44,631 bases of DNA from Halothiobacillus sp. (lineage in GTDB: Bacteria > Pseudomonadota > Gammaproteobacteria > JAAZVP01). Every line of letters starts with the position of its first letter. The stretch's first letter is position 1. The position numbers and the translations under genes are program-made. Below the pieces are notes generated by a model that saw only the letters and a program-made list of their open reading frames with translations, did not search any database and was not told where the DNA came from. The stretch is taken from positions 1-44,631 of the forward strand of contig JAAZVP010000018.1 in the NCBI GenBank assembly GCA_018623495.1, read 5' to 3'. Of this stretch, positions 26,827 through 36,062 are shown one piece after another.

Positions 26827-27552
26827 TCAGCCCTCGGGAAAGATGATGGTACCCACCGGTTCCCCGGCGATCAGGCCGGCCAGGTTGCCCGGCTTGTTGA
26901 TGTCCATGACCTGCAGCGGCATCCCGTAATCCCGGCAGAGCACGATCGCCGTGGCGTCCATCACGCCCAGGCGCTGCTCCAGCACCTGGTCGTAGCTCAG
27001 GCGATCGTAGCGGCTGGCCCCGGGATGGGTCACCGGATCGGCATCGTACACGCCGTCGACCTTGGTGGCCTTGATCATGACGTCGGCGCCGATCTCGATG
27101 GCGCGCAGGCTGGCGGCGGAATCGGTGGTGAAGAAGGGATTGCCGGTGCCGGCGGCGAAGATCACCACCCGCCCCTTCTCCAGGTGGCGGATGGCGCGGC
27201 GGCGGATGTAGTCCTCGCAGACCTTGTTGATCTCCAGCGCGGACATCACCCGGCAGAATCCGCCCCGGCGCTCGATGGCGTCCTGGAGCGCGAGCGCGTT
27301 CATGACCGTCGCCAGCATGCCCATGTGATCGCCGGTGACGCGGTCCATGCCGGCCTCGGACAGGCCCGCCCCGCGGAAGATGTTGCCCCCGCCGATCACG
27401 AGAGCGACCTCGATGCCGCTTTCGCGCAGGGCGAGGATCTCGTCGGCGAGGCGTTCGAGCATCTGCGGGTCGATGCCGTACTCGAAGCGGCCCATCAGGG
27501 CCTCGCCACTCAGCTTGAGGAGGATTCGACGGTGTTGCGCGGGTTCTTGCAT
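26827..27552 (-). CDS. pyrH: UMP kinase
   Basis: PyrH phosphorylates UMP to UDP and is allosterically controlled by GTP and UTP. From the ATG at 27552 the protein is 241 residues, the same as E. coli. It begins [21 protein letters not shown], with the amino-acid-kinase Lys-Gly motif, then [10 protein letters not shown] and the C-terminal [20 protein letters not shown] at 27567 would add five residues (MSGQP). Neither start has a clear ribosome site. A long hairpin lies in the 161-base spacer to tsf. Confidence 0.97.
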   Translation of the reverse strand: MQEPAQHRRILLKLSGEALMGRFEYGIDPQMLERLADEILALRESGIEVALVIGGGNIFRGAGLSEAGMDRVTGDHMGMLATVMNALALQDAIERRGGFCRVMSALEINKVCEDYIRRRAIRHLEKGRVVIFAAGTGNPFFTTDSAASLRAIEIGADVMIKATKVDGVYDADPVTHPGASRYDRLSYDQVLEQRLGVMDATAIVLCRDYGMPLQVMDINKPGNLAGLIAGEPVGTIIFPEG

Positions 27553-27684
27553 GGGCTGGCCGGACACACGGTTCTGGTTGTCGTACCCGGCCCCCGGGCT
27601 CGTCCCACCGGGGACCCGGGAGGGACGCCTTGCACGCTTTCACGGCAGGCGCACCCCTGGCGGGCACGCCGGCCGGGAAAGCGC

Positions 27685-27714
27685 CCGGGGCGTGGAGATT
27701 CTACCACGCCCCGG
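27685..27714 (-). terminator. 11-bp hairpin between tsf and pyrH, with a -10-like loop
   Basis: CCGGGGCGTGG (27685-27695) and CCACGCCCCGG (27704-27714) form a perfect 11-bp stem with an eight-base loop. On the minus strand the loop reads TAGAATCT, and GGGCGCTTTCCC follows the stem, so a short T-run is present. It is placed 14 bases after the tsf stop and is probably the rpsB-tsf terminator or an attenuator. The loop also contains TAGAAT, 5 of 6 to the -10 consensus, but no good -35 was found. Confidence 0.6.
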
Positions 27715-27728
27715 CGCATTCGGGTGGG

Positions 27729-28607
27729 TCAGCCGCCCTTGACCTGGGCCATGACCTCGGAGGCGAAATCCTGCTCTTCCACCTCGATGCCCTCGCCCAC
27801 CTCGAAGCGGACGAAGGCCTTGGGCGTGGCACCGGCCTGCTCGAGCATCTTGCCCACGGTGGTGTCCGGGTCCTTGACGAAGGGCTGGCCCACCAGGGTG
27901 ATCTCGCCCAGCCACTTGCGCAGGCGGCCCTGGACCATCTTCTCGATGATCTCGGCGGGCTTGCCGCTGTCCTGGGCCTGTTCCACCAGCACGGCCTTCT
28001 CCTTGTCCACCATCTCCCGGGGCACGTCGTCCTCGGAGACGCAGGTGGGGTTGGAAGCGGCCACGTGCATGGCGACATCGCGGGCGATCTCGGCGTCACC
28101 GCCCTCGATGTCCACCAGCACACCGATACGGCCACCGTGGGTGTAGCTGCCGATGTGACCGGAGGTCTCCATGCGGGTGAAGCGGCGCAGCTGGATGTTC
28201 TCGCCGATCTTGGCCACCAGGCCCTTGCGCACTTCCTCGATCGCCTCGCCGTCGATCTCCAGGGCGGAGAGCGCGTCCACGTCGGCGGGATCCTCTTCCA
28301 GGACCGTCTCGGCCACGGCATCCGCGAAGGCGCGGAAGTCGTCGTTCTTGGCCACGAAGTCGGTCTCGCTGTTGATCTCGACCATCGCCGCGCGCTTGCC
28401 GTCCTCGGACTGCTTGATGATCACCACGCCCTCGGCGGCGGCCCGGCCGGCCTTCTTGTCGGCCTTGGCCATGCCCGACTTGCGCATCAGCTCGATGGCC
28501 GCGTCCAGGTCACCGTCGGTCTCGACCAGGGCCTTCTTGCATTCCATCATCCCGGCGCCGGTGCGCTCGCGGAGCTCCTTGACCAGGGCTGCAGAAATCT
28601 TCGCCAT
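27729..28607 (-). CDS. tsf: Translation elongation factor Ts
   Basis: EF-Ts exchanges GDP for GTP on EF-Tu. The 292-residue protein has an N-terminal UBA-like domain ending in [22 protein letters not shown]. The core follows, with [15 protein letters not shown] contacting EF-Tu, and then the dimerisation region. A good ribosome site, GAGGTGA, precedes the ATG. It follows rpsB after a 70-base spacer containing a terminator-like hairpin, the arrangement found in E. coli. Confidence 0.98.
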   Translation of the reverse strand: MAKISAALVKELRERTGAGMMECKKALVETDGDLDAAIELMRKSGMAKADKKAGRAAAEGVVIIKQSEDGKRAAMVEINSETDFVAKNDDFRAFADAVAETVLEEDPADVDALSALEIDGEAIEEVRKGLVAKIGENIQLRRFTRMETSGHIGSYTHGGRIGVLVDIEGGDAEIARDVAMHVAASNPTCVSEDDVPREMVDKEKAVLVEQAQDSGKPAEIIEKMVQGRLRKWLGEITLVGQPFVKDPDTTVGKMLEQAGATPKAFVRFEVGEGIEVEEQDFASEVMAQVKGG

Positions 28608-28621
28608 TTTCGTTCACCTCG

Positions 28622-28648
28622 AAAACGCGGCGGGCCCGTGGGCCCGCC
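28622..28648 (-). terminator. Hairpin with T-run in the rpsB-tsf spacer (attenuator-like)
   Basis: GGCGGGCC (28629-28636) and GGCCCGCC (28641-28648) form an 8-bp all-GC stem with a four-base loop. In the minus-strand transcript it is followed by GCG and then TTTT (28625-28622), immediately before the tsf ribosome site. This is the form of a partial terminator that would lower tsf expression relative to rpsB. Confidence 0.55.
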
Positions 28649-28677
28649 CGGATGGACTGGAAAACTCGGGTTGCGGA

Positions 28678-29457
28678 TTACTCGGCCGCGTCTTTTGCTG
28701 CCGGCTGTTCGCCCTCGGCCTCGGCCTCGGTTTCCTCCTCGACCTCGACGAAATCCTCGCCGCTGTCGATCGACGCCGCCTGCTTGGCCTCCTTGATGGC
28801 ATCGGCCATGGCCGTCGTGTACAGGCGGATGGCGCGCTGCGCGTCATCGTTGCCGGGGATGACGTAGTCGATGCCCTCGGGCGTGTTGTTGGTATCGACC
28901 ACCGCGACGATCGGAATGCCGAGCTTCTTCGCCTCGGCCACGGCGTTCTTCTCGAAGCCGGTGTCGATGATGAAGATGGCGTCGGGCAGGCGCTCCATGT
29001 TCTTGATGCCGCCCAGGCTGCGCTCGAACTTCTCCATCTCGCGGCGACGCTCGAGGGCCTCGCGCTTGGTCAGGCGTTCGAAGGTACCGTCCTTGGCCAT
29101 GGCCTCGAGATCCTTGAGGCGGCGAATGGAGCCCTTCACCGTGCGGAAGTTGGTCATCATGCCGCCCAGCCAGCGGTGGGCGACGTAGGGCATGCCGCAG
29201 CGCTCGGCATTCTCGACCACCGCGTCCCGGGCGGAGCGCTTGGTGCCCACGAACATCACGTTGCCGCCGTTGGCCGCGAGCTTGCCCAGGTAGTTGGCCG
29301 CCTCCTTGAACAGGGGGACGGTCTTTTCCAGGTTGATGATGTGGATCTTGTTCCGCTCACCGAAGATGAACGGTTCCATCTGGGGGTTCCAGAAGCGGGT
29401 CTGGTGACCGAAGTGGACACCCGCTTCCAGCATTTGGCGCATGGATACGTCAGCCAT
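28678..29457 (-). CDS. rpsB: 30S ribosomal protein S2
   Basis: S2 binds the 30S head-body junction with S1. The 259-residue protein starts [20 protein letters not shown] and has the family segments [30 protein letters not shown] and [10 protein letters not shown]. The C-terminal tail from about residue 232 is strongly acidic and variable ([18 protein letters not shown]), which fits a halophilic proteome. AGGAG precedes the ATG at a slightly long distance. A promoter and a structured leader of about 155 bases are visible upstream. Confidence 0.98.
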   Translation of the reverse strand: MADVSMRQMLEAGVHFGHQTRFWNPQMEPFIFGERNKIHIINLEKTVPLFKEAANYLGKLAANGGNVMFVGTKRSARDAVVENAERCGMPYVAHRWLGGMMTNFRTVKGSIRRLKDLEAMAKDGTFERLTKREALERRREMEKFERSLGGIKNMERLPDAIFIIDTGFEKNAVAEAKKLGIPIVAVVDTNNTPEGIDYVIPGNDDAQRAIRLYTTAMADAIKEAKQAASIDSGEDFVEVEEETEAEAEGEQPAAKDAAE

Positions 29458-29613
29458 TGTTTCTCTACTCCTAGGGGTTGGGCCTCCATATGCCCGCATG
29501 GAACGACCCCGGCCCGCCCGACGGCGGCACCGGGGCACCCTGCTCCACGTGACGGCATATGTGTGGATTGTCCCGGGCGCACCGCGCGTCCCGGTCGCAG
29601 CCGTTCGAGCTGC
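29458..29613 (-). promoter_or_regulatory. rpsB 5' leader with long-range stem (possible S2 autoregulatory site)
   Basis: The predicted leader of about 155 bases contains CATATGCC (29561-29554, minus strand) complementary over 8 bp to GGCATATG (29494-29487). These enclose 59 bases that are themselves GC-rich and foldable. The second arm ends about 30 bases before the rpsB start. S2 is known to repress its own mRNA through the leader in E. coli and relatives. The position and length here fit such a control element, but I have not compared it with the known rpsB leader consensus. Confidence 0.45.
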
Positions 29614-29619
29614 GCGCGC

Positions 29620-29649
29620 TTTATACCACGAAAGGCGCTTTTCCCTCAA
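29620..29649 (-). promoter_or_regulatory. Promoter of the rpsB-tsf operon
   Basis: Read on the minus strand, TTGAGG (29649-29644; 4 of 6) and TATAAA (29625-29620; 5 of 6) are separated by 18 bases. The sequence just after the -10 box is GCGCGCGCAG, a GC-rich discriminator of the type found at stringently controlled ribosomal promoters. Confidence 0.7.
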
Positions 29650-29685
29650 TCGACGACCGCCCTCGTCGGCCCGCCGGGCAGCGGT

Positions 29686-29691
29686 TACAAT
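29686..29691 (+). promoter_or_regulatory. Candidate -10 box for map-glnD
   Basis: TACAAT matches the -10 consensus at 5 of 6 positions and lies 73 bases before the map ATG. The -35 region is poor (TCGTCG at 17 bases). It is on the opposite strand to the rpsB promoter, in the same 306-base divergent spacer (29458-29763), which holds no further gene. Confidence 0.4.
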
Positions 29692-29763
29692 CGCCCCAGC
29701 GGGATCCGTCCCGATCGCCAACAGAACACGACAGCACGCCCGCGCGGGCACGAGCGTAATTTC

Positions 29764-30534
29764 ATGAGCATCAACATCAAGACTGCCGAGGAAATCGAGA
29801 AGATGCGGGCCGCCGGCCGGCTGGCCGCACGCACCCTGGACATGATCACCCCCCACGTCCGGGCGGGCGTGACCACCGAGGAGCTCGACCGGATCTGCCA
29901 CGACTTCATCGTCGAACATGGCGCCACCCCGGCCCCGCTCAACTACCACGGCTTTCCCAAGTCGGTCTGCACCTCGCTCAACCACCAGGTCTGCCACGGC
30001 ATTCCCGGCGCGCGCAAGCTCAAGCGCGGGGACGCCCTCAACATCGACGTCACCGTGATCCTCGACGGCTACCATGGCGACACCAGCCGCATGTACACCG
30101 TGGGCAAGCCCAGCATCCAGGCCGAGCGCCTGATCCGCGTCACCCGGGAATGCCTGTTCAAGGGCATCGAGGTGGTCCGCCCGGGGGCCTTCCTCGGCGA
30201 CATCGGCCACGCCATTCAGCGCCACGCCGAGGCCCACCACTACTCGGTGGTGCGCGAGTACTGCGGCCACGGCCTCGGCCGCGCCTTCCACGAGGAGCCC
30301 CAGGTGCTCCACTACGGCGACCCCGGCACCGGGGCGCAGCTGGAGGCGGGGATGACCTTCACCATCGAGCCGATGATCAACGCCGGCAAGCGGTTCGTGA
30401 AGACCCTCGCCGACGGCTGGACGGTGGTCACCAAGGACCACCGTCCCTCGGCCCAGTGGGAGCACACCATCCTGGTCACCGACAGCGGTCACGAGATCCT
30501 CACCCTCGGCGAGGACGAGGAGCCGCGGCCATAA
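29764..30534 (+). CDS. map: Type I methionine aminopeptidase
   Basis: MetAP removes the initiator methionine from nascent proteins. The 256-residue pita-bread-fold enzyme has the metal-binding residues in [17 protein letters not shown] (two Asp), [13 protein letters not shown] (His), FTIEPMIN (Glu) and QWEHTILV (Glu). It begins [22 protein letters not shown]. It is divergent from rpsB, the usual gammaproteobacterial arrangement. The stop codon TAA overlaps the presumed ATA start of glnD (ATAA). Confidence 0.98.
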   Translation: MSINIKTAEEIEKMRAAGRLAARTLDMITPHVRAGVTTEELDRICHDFIVEHGATPAPLNYHGFPKSVCTSLNHQVCHGIPGARKLKRGDALNIDVTVILDGYHGDTSRMYTVGKPSIQAERLIRVTRECLFKGIEVVRPGAFLGDIGHAIQRHAEAHHYSVVREYCGHGLGRAFHEEPQVLHYGDPGTGAQLEAGMTFTIEPMINAGKRFVKTLADGWTVVTKDHRPSAQWEHTILVTDSGHEILTLGEDEEPRP

Positions 30535-33221
30535 ACCGTACCCCGCTCGACCCGCCCGCCCTGCCGGCCCTGCTGCCCTCGGCCGAGCGCCTGGCGGCCA
30601 TCCGCGACGCCGACCAGCCCGGCCGCCTGCTCGCCGAGGAGATCGACGCGCTCGACGAGCGCATCCGCCAGGCCTTCGCCGGCGGCGTGCCCGCCACCGA
30701 GCTGGTGACGGCCCGCAGTGCCGGCATGGACCGGGCCCTCGAGGTGCTGTGGTCGGCCTACCTGCCCGCCGATGCCGAGGCCTGCCTGGTGGCGGTCGGC
30801 GGCTATGGCCGGCGCGAGCTCTTCCCGCATTCCGACGTCGACCTGCTGGTACTGCTCGGCGAGGACGTCGAGGAACACATCGGCGACGCCCTGCGCGAAC
30901 TGGTCACCGCCTTCTGGGACCTGGGGGTCAAGATCGGCCACAGCGTGCGCACCGTCGCCGAGTGCATCGAGCACGGCCGCGACGACGTCACCATCGCCAC
31001 CAACCTGTTCGAGGCACGGCCCATCGTCGGCGCGACGATGCTCTTCGGGCGGCTGGAGATCGCCCTGGCCGGCCCCGATTTCTGGCCCGCCGAGACCTTC
31101 TTCCGGGCCAAGCGCGCCGAGCAGCGGGCCCGCTACCGCAAGTACGACGAGTCCGGCGCCAAGATCGAGCCCAACGTCAAGGAAAGCCCCGGCGGGCTGC
31201 GTGACGTCCAGACCATCAGCTGGGTGACCCGCCGCCACTTCGGTACCGGCGAGTTCTTCGAGCTCGTCGAGCACGGCTTTCTCACCGACGACGAGTACGC
31301 CGAGCTGACCGAGGGCCGCGCCCTGCTGTTTCGCATCCGCATGGCCCTGCACCTGCTGGCCGGCCGCACCGAGGACCGCCTGCTCCTCGATTACCAGCGC
31401 GACATCGCCCACCAGTTCGGCTATGCCGGCGGCGATGCCAACCAGGCCGTGGAGCAGTTCATGCAGACCTACTTTCGCGGCGTGCTGGGTCTGCAGCGGC
31501 TCAACGACATGCTCCTCCAGCTCTTCGAGGAGGCGATCCTGCAGCGCGGTGCCCACCACTCGCCCTGCCCGCTCAACCCGCGCTTCCAGACCCGGATGGG
31601 TTTTCTCGAGACCACCGGCCCGGAGATCTTCGCCCGCGAGCCCGCCGCGCTCATGGAGCTGTTTTTGATCCTGGCGCGCCTGCCCGAGCTGCGCGGGGTA
31701 CGCGCCAAAACCATCCGCCAGATCCGCCGCAACCTCGACCGCGTGGATGACGAGCTGCGCGAGGACATGCGCGTGACCGGCATGTTCCGGGCCATCCTGC
31801 GCCAGCCCGGGGGGCCCTACCCGGTCCTGCAGAAGATGAACCGCTACGGGTTCCTGGCCGCCTACATCCCCGAGTTCGGCCAGATCGTGGGGCGCATGCA
31901 GTTCGACCTGTTCCACGTCTACACCGTCGACGAGCATACCCTGCTGGTGATCCGCAACCTGGAGCGTTTCGCCGGCCGCGCGACCGCCGGGGAGCTGCCG
32001 CTGCCCGCGCGGCTGATGCGCGAGCTGCGCGCGCCGGAGACGCTCTACATCACCGCCCTGTTCCACGACATCGCCAAGGGCCGCGGCGGCGACCACGAGG
32101 TCCTCGGCGCCCTGGATGCCGAGGCCTTCTGCCGCCGCCATGCCTGCGACAGCGAGACCATCGACACGGTCACCTGGCTGGTACGCAACCACCTGCTGAT
32201 GTCGTTCACCGCCCAGCGCCGGGACATCTCGGACCCCAAGGTGGTCGAGGAATTCGCCGGTGCCGTGGCCACCCCCCGCCGCCTCGCCCTGCTCTACCTG
32301 CTCACGGTGGCCGACATCCGCGCCACCAACCCCAGCCTCTGGAACAGCTGGCGCGACGCGCTCTTGCGCGAGCTGTTCGAGAACACCCGGGAGGCCCTCG
32401 AGGGCGAGAGCCGGGCCGCGCTGCCCGATGCCGAGGCCATGGTGGAAACCACCAAGAACGAGGCCCTGGCCCTGCTCGAGGCCCGCCCCGAGGACGTCGA
32501 CCCCGACGACGTCCAGCGCTTCTGGGAAGACTTCTCCGACGAGTACTTCCTCCAGCGGTCGCCCGAGGAAGCCGCCTGGCACACCGCGCTCACCCTCGAC
32601 GCCCGCCAGCGCCGCCTGCCCATCATCGGCATCCGCCAGAACCGCGAACGCCACTGCACCGAGGTGGCCATCTACACCAGCGACCACCCGTTTCTGTTCG
32701 CCCGGGTCACCACCCTGCTCACCCAGCGCAACCTCAACGTGGTGAGCGCCGGCATCACCACCGCCGCCTCCGGCCATACCCTGGACACCTTCCACGTCCT
32801 CGGCCCGGACGGTCGCCCGCTGGAGGATCGCTGGATGATCGACGACCTGCGCCGCTCGCTGGTGCGCAGCCTGCGCGAGGCCGGACCGCCCGATGCCACC
32901 CCGCCGCGGGCGCTGTCGCGGCGCAAACGCCAGTTCGACGTCGCCACCCGCATCGAGCTGTTCCAGGACCGCCACCGCGACCGCACCATCGTCCAGATCG
33001 AGACGGCCGACTACCCGGGCCTGCTGGCACGCATGGCGCTGGCCTTCGCCGAGAGCGGGGTGCAGGTCCAGAGCGCCAAGATCGCCACCCTGGGCGAACG
33101 GGCCGAGGACATCTTCTTCGTCACCGACGGCGACGGCCACGCACTGATCGACGAGGCGCTCCGGGACCGGCTGGTCGCGCGCCTCCACCAGCGCATCGAT
33201 GACGACGACAGTGACGACTGA
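30531..33221 (+). CDS. glnD: Bifunctional [PII] uridylyltransferase/uridylyl-removing enzyme, apparent ATA start
   Basis: GlnD senses glutamine and uridylylates or deuridylylates PII proteins. Domains in order: nucleotidyltransferase with [19 protein letters not shown] (90-108), [12 protein letters not shown], an HD domain with [12 protein letters not shown] (about 511-522), and two ACT domains starting near residues 710 and 819. The reading frame has no ATG, GTG or TTG between its overlap with map and codon 53 (GTG), yet conserved N-terminal sequence lies before that point. Starting at ATA (30531-30533) gives 896 residues (E. coli 890), a four-base ATAA overlap with the map stop, and a GAGGAG ribosome site 8 bases upstream. 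A single G-to-A change from ATGA would explain this. A sequencing error, or a CTG start at codon 11 or later, remains possible. Confidence 0.93.
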   Translation: MNRTPLDPPALPALLPSAERLAAIRDADQPGRLLAEEIDALDERIRQAFAGGVPATELVTARSAGMDRALEVLWSAYLPADAEACLVAVGGYGRRELFPHSDVDLLVLLGEDVEEHIGDALRELVTAFWDLGVKIGHSVRTVAECIEHGRDDVTIATNLFEARPIVGATMLFGRLEIALAGPDFWPAETFFRAKRAEQRARYRKYDESGAKIEPNVKESPGGLRDVQTISWVTRRHFGTGEFFELVEHGFLTDDEYAELTEGRALLFRIRMALHLLAGRTEDRLLLDYQRDIAHQFGYAGGDANQAVEQFMQTYFRGVLGLQRLNDMLLQLFEEAILQRGAHHSPCPLNPRFQTRMGFLETTGPEIFAREPAALMELFLILARLPELRGVRAKTIRQIRRNLDRVDDELREDMRVTGMFRAILRQPGGPYPVLQKMNRYGFLAAYIPEFGQIVGRMQFDLFHVYTVDEHTLLVIRNLERFAGRATAGELPLPARLMRELRAPETLYITALFHDIAKGRGGDHEVLGALDAEAFCRRHACDSETIDTVTWLVRNHLLMSFTAQRRDISDPKVVEEFAGAVATPRRLALLYLLTVADIRATNPSLWNSWRDALLRELFENTREALEGESRAALPDAEAMVETTKNEALALLEARPEDVDPDDVQRFWEDFSDEYFLQRSPEEAAWHTALTLDARQRRLPIIGIRQNRERHCTEVAIYTSDHPFLFARVTTLLTQRNLNVVSAGITTAASGHTLDTFHVLGPDGRPLEDRWMIDDLRRSLVRSLREAGPPDATPPRALSRRKRQFDVATRIELFQDRHRDRTIVQIETADYPGLLARMALAFAESGVQVQSAKIATLGERAEDIFFVTDGDGHALIDEALRDRLVARLHQRIDDDDSDD

Positions 33222-33852
33222 GGCCGCACAGGGCCTCGCGCTGCTCTACCACGACGCCCACCTGCTGGCCGTGGACAAGCCGAGCCTGCTGCTCTCGGTG
33301 CCCGGCCGGGGCCCGGAAAAGCACGACTCGGTGCTCACCCGGGCCCGGCGGCACTGGCCGGGGGCGCGCATCGTCCACCGCCTCGACTGGGAGACCTCCG
33401 GCGTCCTCCTGCTGGCCCTCGACGGGCCCACCCAGAGCGCGCTCAACCGCCAGTTCGCCCGCCGCGAGATCGACAAGGAATACCGGGCACGGGTCGCCGG
33501 GCGGCTGGCCTGCCGGCGCCTGTCCATCCGTCGCCCCCTGGTCCGCGACTGGCCCAACCGGCCGCGCCAGATGGTCGACTGGGAGCGGGGCAAGCCCTCG
33601 CTGACCCACGTCGAGCGCCTCGGCCACCACGGCCCCGACACCTGCCTGTGCCTGCGCCCGGTCACCGGCCGCAGCCACCAGCTGCGCGTCCACCTCCTCG
33701 ACATCGGCCACCCGATCCTCGGCGACCGCCTCTACGGCCCGCCCGGCAGCCGCGAGGCGGCCGACCGCCTGCTCCTCCACGCCCATCGCCTGGCCTTCAT
33801 CCACCCGGCGACCGGCGAACGCCTGGCGCTCGAGGCACCGCTGCCCTTCTGA
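33199..33852 (+). CDS. rluA: Dual-specificity rRNA/tRNA pseudouridine synthase RluA
   Basis: In E. coli RluA makes pseudouridine at 23S rRNA position 746 and at position 32 of several tRNAs. The 217-residue protein matches RluA in length and in order of motifs. These are AVDKPSLLLSVPGRGPEKHDSVLTR in part near the N-terminus, the catalytic HRLD (60-63, Asp63), DWPNRPRQ, TGRSHQLRVHLL and GHPILGDRLYGP. There is no S4 domain, unlike RluC or RluD. The ATG lies inside the 3' end of glnD (23-base overlap) with no strong ribosome site, so translation is probably coupled to glnD. Confidence 0.93.
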   Translation: MTTTVTTEAAQGLALLYHDAHLLAVDKPSLLLSVPGRGPEKHDSVLTRARRHWPGARIVHRLDWETSGVLLLALDGPTQSALNRQFARREIDKEYRARVAGRLACRRLSIRRPLVRDWPNRPRQMVDWERGKPSLTHVERLGHHGPDTCLCLRPVTGRSHQLRVHLLDIGHPILGDRLYGPPGSREAADRLLLHAHRLAFIHPATGERLALEAPLPF

Positions 33853-33938
33853 CCGGTGCCGCTGGGTCACTTGCCGCACGCCCTTCGCGTCGCTTGCCGG
33901 GGCCGGGCGAAATCCGTGGCAGTTGATAGACTGGAGAC

Positions 33939-34703
33939 ATGCACCCCCGATCCTGCCACCCGCACCCCCGCCGCACGGCCCGCCAGGTGATCGCGCTCGC
34001 CATGCTCTGCCTCGCGGCGGCCGTCCAGGCAACCCCGCGCATCGAGGTCTTCGAGCTGGACCACTGGCAGGCCGAGGCCGTGCTGCCGCTGGTGGAGCCC
34101 CACCTCGCGGATGCCGTCCAGCTCACGGCCACCGGCCACCGTCTGATCGCCAGCGGGGAACCGGGCGAACTGGAGCGCCTGCGCCGGCTCCTGGCCGAGC
34201 TCGACCGGCCGCGGGCCAGCCTGGTGATCCGCGTGCGCCGCGCCGGGACCACCCGCGCGTCCGACGGTTGGCGACTGTCCACCGAGCGGGTCCAGGGCGG
34301 CGAACAGCGCCTGCGGGTGCTCGAGGGCAGCCCCGCCCTGATCCACATCGGCCGCCGGGAGCGGGAAATGGAGACCCGCGCCGTGGGCGCCGGCGACCAG
34401 CTCCTGCTGGTCCGCTCCGGGCGGGACATCGAGACCGGCGAGGGCTTTCGCGTCTTCCCGCGGCTCGCCGGCGACGAGGCGAGGCTCTCCATCGAACCCT
34501 ACCGGGTCGACCGCGCCGACGATGGCGCCCTGCGCATCGAGCGGGCCACCACCGAGATCCGCGTGCCGCTGGGCGAATGGGTGCCCATCGTCACCGGCGA
34601 GAGCGGGCGGCGCGAGATACCCGGCGGCCAACGCTGGTCCACCGAGCACCGCGCCGGCGACGACCGTCGCATCGAGATCCGCGTCGAGCGCGTCGACTCA
34701 TGA
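33939..34703 (+). CDS. Exported protein with a secretin N-domain-like region
   Basis: The 254-residue product starts with a basic stretch and a hydrophobic signal (about 15-31, ending AVQA). Residues 34-91 (IEVFELDHWQAEAVLPLVEP onward, to RLRRLLAELDRP) show the strand-helix-strand-strand-helix pattern and terminal LDRP of secretin N1-type domains (NolW-like). The remaining 160 residues are beta-rich and charged, with repeats of short strands such as LVIRVRRAG and RIEIRVERV. The secretin pore domain is absent, so it is not a channel. Its stop overlaps the start of a polytopic membrane protein (ATGA), suggesting joint function in the envelope. The specific role is unknown. Confidence 0.7.
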   Translation: MHPRSCHPHPRRTARQVIALAMLCLAAAVQATPRIEVFELDHWQAEAVLPLVEPHLADAVQLTATGHRLIASGEPGELERLRRLLAELDRPRASLVIRVRRAGTTRASDGWRLSTERVQGGEQRLRVLEGSPALIHIGRREREMETRAVGAGDQLLLVRSGRDIETGEGFRVFPRLAGDEARLSIEPYRVDRADDGALRIERATTEIRVPLGEWVPIVTGESGRREIPGGQRWSTEHRAGDDRRIEIRVERVDS

Positions 34704-36010
34704 CGGGGCGGGCCGCCCGCCGGCGGCGGGGCGAAGACCGTCTCGCCGGTGTGCTGCTGCTGGCGCTGATCGCCGGCGTGGCCGCGCACCAGCTGCTGCC
34801 CGCCGTGCCCGGCTGGCTGCCCGGGGTCTTCGCCTGGCTGGCGGCCGCCACTCTCTGGCACGGCCTGCCCGGCGCCTACCGGCGCCAGGCCGCCATCCTC
34901 CTGGCCCTCGGGACTGCCGGCCTGCTCTGGGGCGCATTCCGGGGCCGGCCGCCGGACATCGCCGCCATCCTCGCCCAGAACCAGGCCCTGGTGGCCATGC
35001 TCGCCGGGGTCTCCTTCCTGCGCCTGCTGACACCCTCGGGTCGCGGCGGTCGCCAGCCGCACGGCCGTGCGGGGTTCTGGCGCACCCTGCTGGCCACCCA
35101 CCTGCTGGGCGCGGTGCTCAACCTGGCGGTGCTGCCGATCGTCGCCCGGCGCACCCTGGTCGACGCCCGGGCCCGTCCCGGCGCGATCCGCGCCCTGACC
35201 CGCGGCTACACCAGCGCCGTGCTCTGGTCCCCCTTCTTCGCCGGCATGGCCACCGCGCTGACCTATGCCCCCGGCGCCGACTGGCCCACCCTCGCCGCCT
35301 GGGGACTGCCGCTGGCGGGCTTCGCCCTCGCCTATACCCTGCTTGCCGGGCGCCTCGGCTGGCCGGCCGAGCTCGCCGCCCACCGCGGCTTCCCCCTCAC
35401 GCCCGGCAGCCTGGGCCTGCCGCTGGGACTGGCCCTGCTGCTGCTCGCCCTGCACACGCGGCTCCCCGGCTGGCCGATGCTGGCCCTGATCGCCGTGACC
35501 GCCCCCCTGGTGACCGCGGGCCTGCTGCTCCTGCGGCGCGGCAGGCGTGGCTGGGTCGGCCTGCGGCTCCACCTGCGCACCGGGCTGGCGGACACCCGCG
35601 GCGAGGTGATCCTGTTCCTCGCCGCCGGTTTCCTGGGCGTGGGCGTCACCGCCGCGCTGCCGCCCCTGGGAGAGACCGGTGCATTGCCGGGATTCGGTCC
35701 CGGCCTGGCCTCGGCGGTGGTGGGCATCATCACGCTGGGGGCGATCCTGGGCCTGCACCCGTTGATCGGGATCGCCGTCCTCGCCCCGGTGCTCACCCCC
35801 CTCGACCCGGACCCCATCCTGCTGGGGCTCACCTTCACCCTCGCCTGGTCGCTGGGCACCGCCCTCGGCCCGCTCTCGGCCACCCAGCTGCTGCTGCGCG
35901 GCGGCCACGGGATCCCCGGACTGGAAGTCCTCCGGCTCAACCTGCCCTACGGCCTGGCGCTCTACCTGGCCGGGGTGTTGGTACTGCACCTGCAGGCCGC
36001 GGGGGGATGA
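34700..36010 (+). CDS. Polytopic inner-membrane protein, possible transporter
   Basis: The 436-residue protein begins MTGRAARRRRGEDRLAGVLL. The positive N-terminus is followed by about 11 or 12 hydrophobic segments spread over the whole length, near residues 15-35, 40-55, 62-80, 90-110, 128-150, 168-187, 195-215, 235-255, 258-280, 300-325, 330-360, 370-395 and 410-430. Short polar motifs between helices, such as LWSPFFAGMA, GLHPLIG and LGTALGPLSATQ, recall broken-helix sites of ion-transporter-superfamily permeases. I cannot assign a substrate. It is translationally coupled (ATGA) to the secretin-N-like protein. A longer open frame from 33923 reads the other protein out of frame and is not real. 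Confidence 0.72.
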   Translation: MTGRAARRRRGEDRLAGVLLLALIAGVAAHQLLPAVPGWLPGVFAWLAAATLWHGLPGAYRRQAAILLALGTAGLLWGAFRGRPPDIAAILAQNQALVAMLAGVSFLRLLTPSGRGGRQPHGRAGFWRTLLATHLLGAVLNLAVLPIVARRTLVDARARPGAIRALTRGYTSAVLWSPFFAGMATALTYAPGADWPTLAAWGLPLAGFALAYTLLAGRLGWPAELAAHRGFPLTPGSLGLPLGLALLLLALHTRLPGWPMLALIAVTAPLVTAGLLLLRRGRRGWVGLRLHLRTGLADTRGEVILFLAAGFLGVGVTAALPPLGETGALPGFGPGLASAVVGIITLGAILGLHPLIGIAVLAPVLTPLDPDPILLGLTFTLAWSLGTALGPLSATQLLLRGGHGIPGLEVLRLNLPYGLALYLAGVLVLHLQAAGG

Positions 36011-36011
36011 G

Positions 36012-36040
36012 TTCAAGAACGGCGCCCCGTGGCCGATAAT
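36012..36040 (+). promoter_or_regulatory. Candidate promoter for the SPOR-domain gene
   Basis: GATAAT (36035-36040; 5 of 6) with TTCAAG (36012-36017; 3 of 6) 17 bases upstream lies just after the preceding stop codon. If used, transcription begins near 36047. That excludes an in-frame ATG at 36039 and supports the ATG at 36063. Confidence 0.4.
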
Positions 36041-36062
36041 GGGAGGGCATGGGAGTCCCGCC

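Noticed and set aside
30489-33188. Open frame of 899 codons on the minus strand, antisense to glnD
   Set aside because: Low-complexity mirror of glnD with no recognisable motif.
36039-36062. Upstream ATG that would add eight residues to the SPOR protein
   Set aside because: It lies within the likely -10 box and lacks a ribosome site. The signal peptide begins properly at 36063.
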